64,000 nucleotides of DNA from assembly GCF_003696345.1 (NCBI RefSeq), contig NZ_RFLX01000013.1:62001-126000 (forward strand), given 5' to 3'. The DNA comes from Teichococcus wenyumeiae (GTDB taxonomy: Bacteria > Pseudomonadota > Alphaproteobacteria > Acetobacterales > Acetobacteraceae). This document shows, one piece after another, positions 26,687 through 34,714 of the stretch. Both the position numbers and the translations under genes were made by a program. A model generated the notes under the pieces. The model worked only from the letters and a program-made list of their open reading frames with translations. It was not told the origin of the DNA and made no database searches. Every line of letters begins with the position of its first letter. The first letter of the stretch is position 1.

Positions 26687-28855
26687 TCAGCCCAGAACGA
26701 GGTCCTGACGGAACGAGAGGCCGTTGTCGGCGAGGTCGGCGAGGATCAGCTGCGATTCCTGCGCATCCAGGAAGCCCTGCACCGCCTGGCCACGGCTGCC
26801 GCCGCCTTCCAGGAAGCTGTTCCAGAAGGCCGCCCCATCGGCATCGGCTTCGCGGCCGAGGGCATTGCTGTAGAGGCTCGCGATGAAGTCGCTGTTGCTC
26901 TGGCTGCCATAGAGCTGCGTGAACTCATCGGAATTCACGAAGGCATCCGCATAGGACTTCTCGTTGAAGGCACCGCTGGCGATGTTCTGGGCGTGGAACT
27001 GCAGCCCGGAGACCTCGCCGGAGCGGCCCAAGGCCGCCTCATAGGCGCGGGCGGCCAGCAGCACATTGTAGTTGGCGACCAGCACACCGCTCGAGGCGCC
27101 ACCGGTGTCGGCGCTCAGCGCCTCGGCCGCGGTCGCCACATCGGCCACCAGTTCACCGCGCGTGGCGCCGGCGGCGAGCGACTGCACGCGGGCGGAGACT
27201 TCCTCCTCGCCAGCCTCACGGCCCAGAACCGAGGAATAGATCTTGCGCACGAAACCGGCATCGTCGAGGGCGCCCAGCGCCGATGAGCCTTCCGCCGAAT
27301 TCAGGAAGGCATCAGCCAGCGCGACCTTGGACATCCCCTGCTCCACCATCGCGGTCCAGCGGGCAGCGCCAAGGCCGTCACCCTCGCGGCCCAGCAGCGC
27401 GTTGTAGAGGCGGTCCACCAGCGCGGCATCGCTGGCAGCGGTGTATTCGACGCGCGCATCCACCATCTCGGCACGCTCGATGCTGGTGAAGGTGGTCACG
27501 TCCGCAGCACTCCAGCCGATGCTGGAACGGCCTTCGGCGAGACCCAGCGAGACCGTCACGTCGCCGCGGCCCATGCCGGAGAAGATCAGCCTGTCGAAGC
27601 CCGCGCCGCCATCAACGGTATCCAGGCCGCCGGTCGCCGTGATCGTGTCGTCGCCGCCGCGGCCGAGGATGACGTTGTTGGCGAAGTTGCCCTTCAGCGT
27701 GTCGTTGCCGTCGCCGCCGGTGGCATTCTCGATCACCACGCCATTGGCGATGGTATAGCCGCCGCCGACGAAGGCCGCGTAGCTCAGCACGCCATAGCCC
27801 GTCTCGCTCATGTCGAGCGTGGCGGGGGTGAGGTCGATGATGACGTTGCGCTTGCCGGCGACGGCATTGCCGTCGGCGTCCATCACGTCATAGCGGATCT
27901 CGTCGACGCCGCCGGCGTCCCAGATGGATTCCCAATAGGCCGTGTCGGGCTGGTAGATGATCGATTCCGGCACGCCCGCCTCGTTCGGCTCGCCGCGCAC
28001 GAAGGGGCGCGGGTCGTTCGAATCGGGGAGAATGTAGACGTTGTTCTCCGTCCGGTAGTTCATGTTCGCGCCATAGAGATACTGGATGGCGGCGATATCA
28101 TAGGCCATCGGCGCGGCGGCGAAGCCATGGTCGAGGAAGAAGTCATCCGCCACCGGGCGCTGGCGCGTCGGCACCAGCTGCACATGGCCCTGGTCGTCGA
28201 ACTCGTAGCCATGGATATAGGACATGACCGAGCCGAACATGTGGTTCAGCTCCAGCACGCCCAGGCTGCGCTGCCGCTCCGCCGAGGTCATGGTGGAATC
28301 GATGCCGGGGAAGTAGTTGCCCGCGTATTCGCCGCTGCCGCCGTCATGCGGGTGCTTCAGGCCAAGGCCGTGCCCGACCTCGTGGATCATGGTGCGGTAG
28401 AAGTTGCCGCCCGGCTCCAGCTGGTCCGGGGTCCACTGCCGCACGTTCACGGCCTCGAAGTTATAGGTGCCCATGGACTGCGCGTTGGGATTGGCGCTGG
28501 GCAGGCTGTGGGAGGCGGAGACGGTGCCGCCGGCCGTGACCTGGTCCTGCAGGCGCTCGCGGAACAGCGCTTCCTCGGCCGTGTAGACGCGGTTGAAGGT
28601 TACATTGGCCACATGGGCCCAGCCCTGCACAGCCTTTTCCCAGGCCTGCATCTCGAAGGGCCGCCAGTCGTAAGCTGTGCCGGCGCCGGTCGTCGGGTTG
28701 ATGTTTCCAGGCAGTTTGTCGAAGTAATAATTAATAACAAACGGGGCGTCCATGGTTGGCTCCGCCCCGTTTGGATTGACATAATGCCGACCGTTATTGA
28801 TGAACGCATCGACAAATTGATTGCCGCTTTCGGGTTTAATTGTTGTGAGCGCCAT
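26687..28855 (-). CDS. Secreted serralysin-like metalloprotease with RTX block and DUF4214 repeats
   Basis: 722 residues. The catalytic domain has the metzincin zinc site HEVGHGLGLKHP (His158, His162, His168; Glu159 catalytic) and the Met-turn SVMSYIHGYE about 50 residues later. A short glycine/aspartate-rich RTX calcium block follows (GGDGNDTLKGNF...GRGGDDTIT...DTVDGGAGFDRLIF, about 382-430). The C-terminal 240 residues are DUF4214 repeats (LGREGDGLGAARWTAMVEQG, LGREADADGAAFWNSFLEGG and intermediates). There is no N-terminal signal peptide, as expected for type I secretion via a C-terminal signal; no type I exporter is encoded here. GGAGGAAAC precedes the ATG. Divergent from the TPR-glycosyltransferase-like gene. 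Confidence 0.88.
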   Translation of the reverse strand: MALTTIKPESGNQFVDAFINNGRHYVNPNGAEPTMDAPFVINYYFDKLPGNINPTTGAGTAYDWRPFEMQAWEKAVQGWAHVANVTFNRVYTAEEALFRERLQDQVTAGGTVSASHSLPSANPNAQSMGTYNFEAVNVRQWTPDQLEPGGNFYRTMIHEVGHGLGLKHPHDGGSGEYAGNYFPGIDSTMTSAERQRSLGVLELNHMFGSVMSYIHGYEFDDQGHVQLVPTRQRPVADDFFLDHGFAAAPMAYDIAAIQYLYGANMNYRTENNVYILPDSNDPRPFVRGEPNEAGVPESIIYQPDTAYWESIWDAGGVDEIRYDVMDADGNAVAGKRNVIIDLTPATLDMSETGYGVLSYAAFVGGGYTIANGVVIENATGGDGNDTLKGNFANNVILGRGGDDTITATGGLDTVDGGAGFDRLIFSGMGRGDVTVSLGLAEGRSSIGWSAADVTTFTSIERAEMVDARVEYTAASDAALVDRLYNALLGREGDGLGAARWTAMVEQGMSKVALADAFLNSAEGSSALGALDDAGFVRKIYSSVLGREAGEEEVSARVQSLAAGATRGELVADVATAAEALSADTGGASSGVLVANYNVLLAARAYEAALGRSGEVSGLQFHAQNIASGAFNEKSYADAFVNSDEFTQLYGSQSNSDFIASLYSNALGREADADGAAFWNSFLEGGGSRGQAVQGFLDAQESQLILADLADNGLSFRQDLVLG

Positions 28856-28990
28856 GTTTCCTCCGGGGATTGTAGTGGGGGCAGGCCAAATCCGACGACA
28901 AGTTGAGAACCTGTCTTGGATTACATTCTGACTAAAAAAATTTCATTCGGTCCAGCCACCGGAGGGAGATTTTTGTTCCGCTAAAGATTT

Positions 28991-29020
28991 TTCACGAAAA
29001 TTTTACCACACCGTAAAATT
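28991..29020 (+). promoter_or_regulatory. Predicted sigma70 promoter and palindrome before the TPR gene
   Basis: TTCACG (28991-28996), 17 nt, TAAAAT (29014-29019), with transcription expected to start about 14 nt before the ATG at 29040. The inverted repeat AATTTTAC, 6 nt, GTAAAATT (28999-29020, perfect 8-bp arms) overlaps spacer and -10 element and could bind a regulator. The whole 28856-29039 gap is much more A/T-rich than its surroundings and presumably also holds the protease promoter. Confidence 0.5.
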
Positions 29021-29039
29021 CGCCTCGTCCATCCCCGGA

Positions 29040-30959
29040 ATGCCCGGCCTGGGCTACCCTGACCTTGTCAGCCAGGAGCCGAAGCGCGCTGTGCAGCCCC
29101 TTTCCAATGAGGCCTTGCGCCATTTCCATGATGGAGCCGACCTGCTGCGGCAGGGCCGGCTGAAGGAGGCTGAGCCGCTGTTCCGGGCGGTCATCGCACG
29201 CTATCCCGATCTGCCGGAGGCCAATGCCACCCTGGGGGCGCTCCTGGGCGCCCTGGGCCGTCCGCAGGAAGCCGAGCCCTATCTGCGCCGCGCCCTCCGC
29301 GCCCGGCCTGATTCGGCAGATGCGCATGGCAACCTGGGCAACCTGCTGCGCGACCTGGGGCGCCTGGCGGAGGCGGAGGCCTGCCTGCGCGAGGCCCTGC
29401 GCCTGCGGCCCCGATACCCGGAAGCCCTCAACAACCTGGGCGCCGTGCGGCGGGACCAGGGCGACCAGGCGGGGGCCGGGAATGCCTTCCGCGCCGCGCT
29501 GGAGCAAAGGCCTGGTTTTCATCTGGCGCGCGCCAATCTTGCGCAACTGCTGCTGCAACAAGGCCAGGCCGCGGCAGCGGAAGCACAATACCGCCTGCTG
29601 CTGCGCGCCACCCCACAGGATGCCGCGATCCTGGCCGGGCTGGGCGAGAGCCTGCGGCGGCAGGGCCGCCACGCGGAAGCGGAGGCCCATCTGCGGGAGG
29701 CCCTGCGGCTGCGGCCGGAGTCCGGTGCCGCCTGGGTGGAGCTGGGAAATATCCTGCTCGCCGCCGCCCGCCCCGTTGAGGCGGCCCTCTGCTTCCATGC
29801 GGCGCTGGAGCGCGACCCGCGCCAGCCGGAGGCGCATCTTGGCCTCGGCATCGCTGCGGCGGCTCAGGGGGACTACGCGGCGGCCGAGAAGCATTTCAGG
29901 GCCGCGCTGGCGCTGAACCCGGATCTGGCGGCGGCGCATAACTCGTTAGGCGATACGCTGCGCAACCAGAAGGCCTTCCGTGAGGCCGAGGCCAGCCTCC
30001 GCCGGGCACTGCAACTGGCGCCGGACCTGGCGGAGGCGCAGGTGAACCTGGCTTTCACCCTGCTGCAGACCGGGCGCGACGAGGAAGGATGGGCAGCCTA
30101 TGAGCATCGCTGGCAAGCGGCGCCCTGGGCGCACAGGCCGCAGCACCTGCCGGGCCGCCTCTGGCAGGGCGAGGACCTGACCGGCCAGAGCATCCTGTTG
30201 CAGGCGGAGCAGGGGCTGGGCGACACGCTGCAATTCGTCCGCTACGCGCAGCTCTTTCCGCCGGAAACCCGCGTGGTGCTGCGGGTGCAGCGCTCCTTGG
30301 TGCGGTTGCTGCAAAGGCTGCCCGGCATTGCCGGTGTTCAGTCCTTGGACGAGCCGCCGCCGGCCCTGGACTGGCATGCTTCCCTGCTCAGCCTGCCGCA
30401 CCGCTTCGGCGCGGCGGCACCGGCGGTGCCTTATCTGGCGGCCGAGCCCTCCCGCGTCGCGGCGTGGCGGCAGCGGCTGGCGCATCTTCCGGGGGTCAGG
30501 ATCGGGCTGGCCTGGGCCGGCAGCCCCGGCATGGCGGCGGATGCGCGCCGCTCGCTGCCGCTGCACCTTCTGGAACCCTTGGCGGAGCTCAGCGGCCTCA
30601 GCTTCGTTTCGTTGCAGCGCGGCCCAGCCGCCGATGCGACCTCCCGCCTGCCGCTGGAGCGGCCCGCCATGGATGGCGATGACTTCGAGGATACCGCCGC
30701 GCTGGTCATGGCACTGGATCTGGTGATCAGCGTCGATACCGCCGTGCTGCATCTCGCAGGCGGGTCGGGCCGGCCGGTCTGGCTGCTGAACCGCTACGAC
30801 TCCTGCTGGCGCTGGCAGGAAGGCCGCGACGACAGCCCCTGGTATCCCAGCCTACGCCAGTTCCGCCAGCCCGCGCCGGGCGATTGGGCCAGCGTGGTCC
30901 GGTCACTGCAAACCGCGCTGGCGCGGAAGGCCTGGATTACGGGTACCTGCCAGGGCTGA
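29040..30959 (+). CDS. TPR-repeat protein with C-terminal glycosyltransferase-like domain
   Basis: 639 residues. From about residue 20 to 345 there are roughly nine tetratricopeptide repeats (for example AEPLFRAVIARYPDLPEANATLGALLGALGR and AEAHLREALRLRPESGAAWVELGNIL). The C-terminal 260 residues resemble the heptosyltransferase/O-GlcNAc-transferase-like fold: SILLQAEQGLGDTLQFVRYA, RIGLAWAGSP, DLVISVDTAVLHLAGGSGRPVW and WRWQEGRDDSPWYPSLRQFRQ. Proteins of this layout are common in alphaproteobacteria; some are suspected glycosyltransferases. No signal peptide. Divergent from the secreted protease, so modification of an exported protein or surface polymer is possible. The ribosome-binding site is weak; the start at 29040 suits a short leader from the predicted promoter. 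Confidence 0.82.
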   Translation: MPGLGYPDLVSQEPKRAVQPLSNEALRHFHDGADLLRQGRLKEAEPLFRAVIARYPDLPEANATLGALLGALGRPQEAEPYLRRALRARPDSADAHGNLGNLLRDLGRLAEAEACLREALRLRPRYPEALNNLGAVRRDQGDQAGAGNAFRAALEQRPGFHLARANLAQLLLQQGQAAAAEAQYRLLLRATPQDAAILAGLGESLRRQGRHAEAEAHLREALRLRPESGAAWVELGNILLAAARPVEAALCFHAALERDPRQPEAHLGLGIAAAAQGDYAAAEKHFRAALALNPDLAAAHNSLGDTLRNQKAFREAEASLRRALQLAPDLAEAQVNLAFTLLQTGRDEEGWAAYEHRWQAAPWAHRPQHLPGRLWQGEDLTGQSILLQAEQGLGDTLQFVRYAQLFPPETRVVLRVQRSLVRLLQRLPGIAGVQSLDEPPPALDWHASLLSLPHRFGAAAPAVPYLAAEPSRVAAWRQRLAHLPGVRIGLAWAGSPGMAADARRSLPLHLLEPLAELSGLSFVSLQRGPAADATSRLPLERPAMDGDDFEDTAALVMALDLVISVDTAVLHLAGGSGRPVWLLNRYDSCWRWQEGRDDSPWYPSLRQFRQPAPGDWASVVRSLQTALARKAWITGTCQG

Positions 30960-30970
30960 GGAAGCATGAT

Positions 30971-31060
30971 GCGCCGCCGCCGCAGGCTTCTTCCACAACG
31001 GCAATGATTGCAATCGCCGGGCGGGCTGGTGCAAGCTGGACCCGCCCGAAGCGGCGGCGC
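30971..31060 (+). other. Structured intergenic region before the second sugar transporter
   Basis: Within the 132-nt gap, GCGCCGCCGC (30971-30980) can pair with GCGGCGGCGC (31051-31060), enclosing a perfect CGGGCGGG/CCCGCCCG stem (31018-31025 with 31041-31048). Between them GCAAT-G-ATTGC (31001-31011) is a perfect palindrome. Possible roles are terminator of the TPR gene, operator, or leader of the transporter operon. Confidence 0.35.
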
Positions 31061-31091
31061 CCATGATCGCCCCGGGCAGGGGAGAGACGTC

Positions 31092-32102
31092 ATGGATCAG
31101 CAAGACCCACCGCGCGGTGGCCGTCGTGCCCTCTTGACTGCCGCCGCCGCCGCGCCGTTGCTCGGTGGCCTCAGCGCCGGCGCACTCGCCGCCGAGATGG
31201 GCCGCTCCGAAAAGCCGCTGCGTGCCGCCTTCTCCAATGCCGGGCTGCAGGCGACATGGTGTGCCCAGGGCAAGGCGGCGGCCGAATACTGGGGCAAGCT
31301 GTTCAATGTCGATGTCACCTGGTTCGACGGCGAGCTGAACGCTACGCGGCAGCGCGGCGCCATCGACAACATGGCCTCGCAGCGCTGGGACTTCGTGGCC
31401 ATCCAGGCCTTCGGCATCGGCACGCTGACGGCGCCGGTGCGGCGGATGATCGATTCCGGCATCCCGGTGATCGACATGGACACGCTGATCGCGCCGCTGG
31501 ACCAGGTCAATGTCCACAGCTTCCTGGCCCCTGACAACGAGTTCATGGGCGCCTCCGTGACCGAGGCGCTGATGCAGGCCATCGGCGGCGAGGGCACCAT
31601 CATCATGACCCAGGGCGCGCTGGGCCATACGGGGGCGCAAGGCCGCGCTCGGGGCTTCGATTCCGTGATGAAGCGCTACCCCAAGGTGGAGGTGCTGGAC
31701 ACCACGCCGGGCGACTGGGACGTGACCAAGGTGGCCCGCATCTGGGACACGCACCTGACCAAGTATCCCAAGATCAGCGCGGCCTATTTCCACAACGACG
31801 ACATGGCGCTGGCCGCCTATAACGTGATGCGCGCCAAGGGCCGCACCGACATCAAGATCGGCGGCTGCGACGCCATGCCGCCGGCCCTCGCCGCCGTGGC
31901 GGACGGGCGCATGCATGCCACGGTGCGCAACCCCTCCTGCCGCATCCATGGCGGCGCCATCATGGCCGGTGTCGCCGCCGTGGTGGCGGGGGAGAAGACC
32001 GGGCCCGAAGGCATCCCGAAGCACGTCATCACCGATGGCCCGGTGGTCACCAAGGACAATGCCGGCGGCATGGCCTGGATGCAGAAGCACTACCTGATCT
32101 AG
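31092..32102 (+). CDS. Sugar ABC transporter substrate-binding protein
   Basis: 336 residues from ATG 31092 (GGGGAGAG upstream). Twin-arginine-type leader GGRRALLTAAAAAPLLGGLSAG ending ALAAE, so probably exported folded. The mature domain has the RbsB-like pattern: PLRAAFSNAGLQATWCAQGK, RMIDSGIPVIDMDTLI, KISAAYFHNDDMALAAYNVM and KIGGCDAMPPALAAVADGRM. First gene of a three-gene operon with an ATPase and permease. Substrate unknown; no catabolic gene or regulator is adjacent. Confidence 0.85.
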   Translation: MDQQDPPRGGRRALLTAAAAAPLLGGLSAGALAAEMGRSEKPLRAAFSNAGLQATWCAQGKAAAEYWGKLFNVDVTWFDGELNATRQRGAIDNMASQRWDFVAIQAFGIGTLTAPVRRMIDSGIPVIDMDTLIAPLDQVNVHSFLAPDNEFMGASVTEALMQAIGGEGTIIMTQGALGHTGAQGRARGFDSVMKRYPKVEVLDTTPGDWDVTKVARIWDTHLTKYPKISAAYFHNDDMALAAYNVMRAKGRTDIKIGGCDAMPPALAAVADGRMHATVRNPSCRIHGGAIMAGVAAVVAGEKTGPEGIPKHVITDGPVVTKDNAGGMAWMQKHYLI

Positions 32103-32115
32103 CGGGGCGCACCGC

Positions 32116-33621
32116 ATGTCCGCCGATCCGCCGCCGCTGCTGGAGCTGCGCGGCGTTTCCAAGCGCTTCGCCGGCGTCACCGCGCTGGATGGCGTGGATT
32201 TCACCCTCGGCCGGGGCGAGATCCATGGCCTGGTCGGCGAGAATGGCGCCGGCAAGAGCACGCTGATGAAGATCATCGCCGGCGTCTACGCCGACTACGA
32301 GGGCGAGATGCGGCTGGACGGCCGCCCCGTCCGGCTGCGCTCGCCGCGCGAGGCGCGCGATGCCGGCATCGGCATGGTGCATCAGGAACTCTCCATCGTG
32401 CCGGCGCTCTCGGTGGCGGAGAACGTGCTGCTGGGCCGGCAGCCGCTGAACCGCCTCGGCATGGTCTCCTGGCGCCGGATGCGGGAGCAGGCGCGGGCGC
32501 AGTTGCGGGAGCTTGGCATCGATCTCGACCCGACGGTGCCGGCTGGCTCGCTGCCGATCGGCCTGCAGCAGATGATCGAACTGGCGCGGGTGCTGCTTTC
32601 CGGCGCCCGCATCGTGATCCTGGACGAGCCCACCTCCGCTCTTTCACCGCCGGAGGTGGAGCGGCTCTTCACGTTGCTGGAGCGGCTGCGCCAGTCGGGG
32701 CGCAGCGTGATCTTCATCTCGCATTTCCTCGATGACGTGCTGCGGATTTCCGACAATGTCACGGTCTTCCGCAACGGCCGCCGCGTCGGCACCGCCCCGG
32801 CGCGCGAGGTCGGCAAGGGCTGGCTGATCGAGCGCATGATCGGCGGCGGGCATGAGCGGCTGGAGGAAAGCTATACCGACGCCCGCATGCTGCCCCCCCG
32901 CCCCTCCACCCCCGCCGTGCTGGAGGCCGAGGGCCTGGGCGTCGCCGGGCTGTTCGAAGGGGCCTCGCTGCGCGTCCATGCCGGCGAGGTGGTCGGCATC
33001 TATGGCTTCATGGGCTCGGGGCAGCTGGAGCTGGCGCGGGCGCTGTCCGGCAAGCTGCCGCTGGACCATGGCACGGTGCGGGTGGATGGCCGCCCGGCGC
33101 GGCTCCGCGGCGGCACCCCGGCGGCCAAGCGCGCCGGCATCGCCTTCGTGCCGGAAAGCCGACGCGCCATGCTCTTCGCGCCGGAGCCGGTCTATCGCAA
33201 CATCAGCATCTCCATCCTGGAGCGCATCAGCCGCCTGCTGCTGCACCCGCGCCGGGAGCGTGAGATCGCCGAGGGGCATGTGCGCCGCCTGGGCGTGCGG
33301 CCGGCGCGGGTGGACCTGCCGGTGGGCCAGCTTTCGGGCGGCAACCAGCAGAAGGTCGCCCTGGCGCGCTGGCTGACCCACCTGCCCCGCGTGCTGCTGC
33401 TGAGCGAGCCGACGCGGGGCATGGATGTCGGCGCCAAGGACGACGTGGTGCGCATCGTGCGCGCGCTGCGGGAGCAGGGGATCGGCATCGTCGTCGTCTC
33501 CTCCGAACCCGAGACGGTGCTGGCGCTGGCCGACCGCATCCTGGTCATGCGGCGCGGCCATCTGGCGCAGGAATTCGCCGGAGAGGCCGTGGGCAAGGAC
33601 CGCCTGCTGGAAGCTGCCTGA
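32116..33621 (+). CDS. Sugar ABC transporter ATP-binding protein, RbsA/MglA type
   Basis: 501 residues, two nucleotide-binding domains. First: Walker [15 protein letters not shown], signature-like LPIGLQQMIELARVL, Walker [14 protein letters not shown]-loop FISHFLDDVL. Second: degenerate Walker A (GFMGSGQLELARAL), signature [15 protein letters not shown], Walker B-like VLLLSEPTRGMD. Starts 13 nt after the binding-protein gene. Energises the single permease downstream, which would act as a homodimer. Confidence 0.9.
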   Translation: MSADPPPLLELRGVSKRFAGVTALDGVDFTLGRGEIHGLVGENGAGKSTLMKIIAGVYADYEGEMRLDGRPVRLRSPREARDAGIGMVHQELSIVPALSVAENVLLGRQPLNRLGMVSWRRMREQARAQLRELGIDLDPTVPAGSLPIGLQQMIELARVLLSGARIVILDEPTSALSPPEVERLFTLLERLRQSGRSVIFISHFLDDVLRISDNVTVFRNGRRVGTAPAREVGKGWLIERMIGGGHERLEESYTDARMLPPRPSTPAVLEAEGLGVAGLFEGASLRVHAGEVVGIYGFMGSGQLELARALSGKLPLDHGTVRVDGRPARLRGGTPAAKRAGIAFVPESRRAMLFAPEPVYRNISISILERISRLLLHPRREREIAEGHVRRLGVRPARVDLPVGQLSGGNQQKVALARWLTHLPRVLLLSEPTRGMDVGAKDDVVRIVRALREQGIGIVVVSSEPETVLALADRILVMRRGHLAQEFAGEAVGKDRLLEAA

Positions 33622-33646
33622 GGCCAGAATCCCAAGAGGAAGCCTG

Positions 33647-34675
33647 ATGTCCGCACCGCTGACCGATCCCGCCACGCTGCGCCACCCGCTCTGGCTTCGC
33701 CTCGGCGGGCAGCTTCGCAACCTGGCGCCCTTTGTCACGCTGATCGCGCTGATCCTGCTCTTCAGCCTGCTCAGCCCTTCCTTCGCGACCCTGAGCAATC
33801 TCAGCAACATCCTGCAGCAGGTCTCGATCACCGCCATCATCGCGGTGGGGCTGACCTATGTGATCCTTTGCGCCGAGATCGACCTCAGCGTTGCCAGCGT
33901 CGCCAATGCCACCGGCATCCTGCTGGCCTTCTTCACCCTGCAGGATGCCAGCGTAAATATCGCCAATATCCCGCTGCCGGGACCGCTGGCCATGCTGCTG
34001 GCGCTGGCCGGCGCGCTGGCGCTGGGCGCCGTCACCGCCTTTGGCGTCACCTGGATCGGCATCCCCTCCTTCATCATGACGCTGGCCATGCTGCAGATCG
34101 GCAATGGCATCGGCGCGCTGCTGATACGCGGGCAGATCGCCTACAACGTGCCGGAGTTGATCGTGGTGCTGGGCAGCGGCTCCATCGGGCCGGTGCCCTG
34201 GATCGTGCTGGTGGCGGCGCTGGTGCTGCTGGTGGGCCACCTGGTGCTGACCTATACGCGCTTCGGCCGCTACGTCTACATGGTGGGCGGCAACCGCGAG
34301 GCGGCGGAGCATTCCGGCGTGGCCGTGAAGGCCGTGGTGGCGGCGGTGATGATGATCTCCGCGCTCTGCTCCGGCATCGCCGGCATGCTGGGCGTGGCCT
34401 ATTTCGGCAGTGCGCAGCAGAACCAGTTCGACAACTACCTGCTGGATGCCATCTCGGCCGTGGTGGTGGGCGGCACCAGCCTCTTCGGCGGCCAGGGTGG
34501 CATCGGCAACACCATTGTCGGCGTGCTGGTGCTGGGCGTGCTGAACAACGGGCTGGACCATATCCGCATGGACAGCTTCTTAAAAATCTTGATCCGCGGT
34601 CTGGTGCTGCTGATGGCGCTGGTGATCAATGTCTATGCCCAGCGCCTGCGCAGCCAGCGGCGCGGGGTGGGCTGA
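33647..34675 (+). CDS. Sugar ABC transporter permease, RbsC family
   Basis: 342 residues from ATG 33647 (AGAGGAAG upstream); the longer open frame runs inside the ATPase gene. Multi-spanning inner-membrane protein with family stretches CAEIDLSVASVANATGIL, GIPSFIMTLAMLQIGNGI and LDAISAVVVGGTSLFGGQGG. Third and last gene of the operon, followed directly by a strong hairpin. Confidence 0.88.
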   Translation: MSAPLTDPATLRHPLWLRLGGQLRNLAPFVTLIALILLFSLLSPSFATLSNLSNILQQVSITAIIAVGLTYVILCAEIDLSVASVANATGILLAFFTLQDASVNIANIPLPGPLAMLLALAGALALGAVTAFGVTWIGIPSFIMTLAMLQIGNGIGALLIRGQIAYNVPELIVVLGSGSIGPVPWIVLVAALVLLVGHLVLTYTRFGRYVYMVGGNREAAEHSGVAVKAVVAAVMMISALCSGIAGMLGVAYFGSAQQNQFDNYLLDAISAVVVGGTSLFGGQGGIGNTIVGVLVLGVLNNGLDHIRMDSFLKILIRGLVLLMALVINVYAQRLRSQRRGVG

Positions 34676-34676
34676 C

Positions 34677-34706
34677 GGCGGGGCCCGCCACCGGGCGGGC
34701 CCCGCC
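34677..34706. terminator. Bidirectional terminator hairpin
   Basis: GGCGGGGCCCGCC, loop ACCG, GGCGGGCCCCGCC: a perfect 13-bp stem filling most of the 39-nt gap between the convergent permease gene and the family-5 binding-protein gene. It can serve both strands; no T-tract. Confidence 0.75.
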
Positions 34707-34714
34707 CTCCGGCC

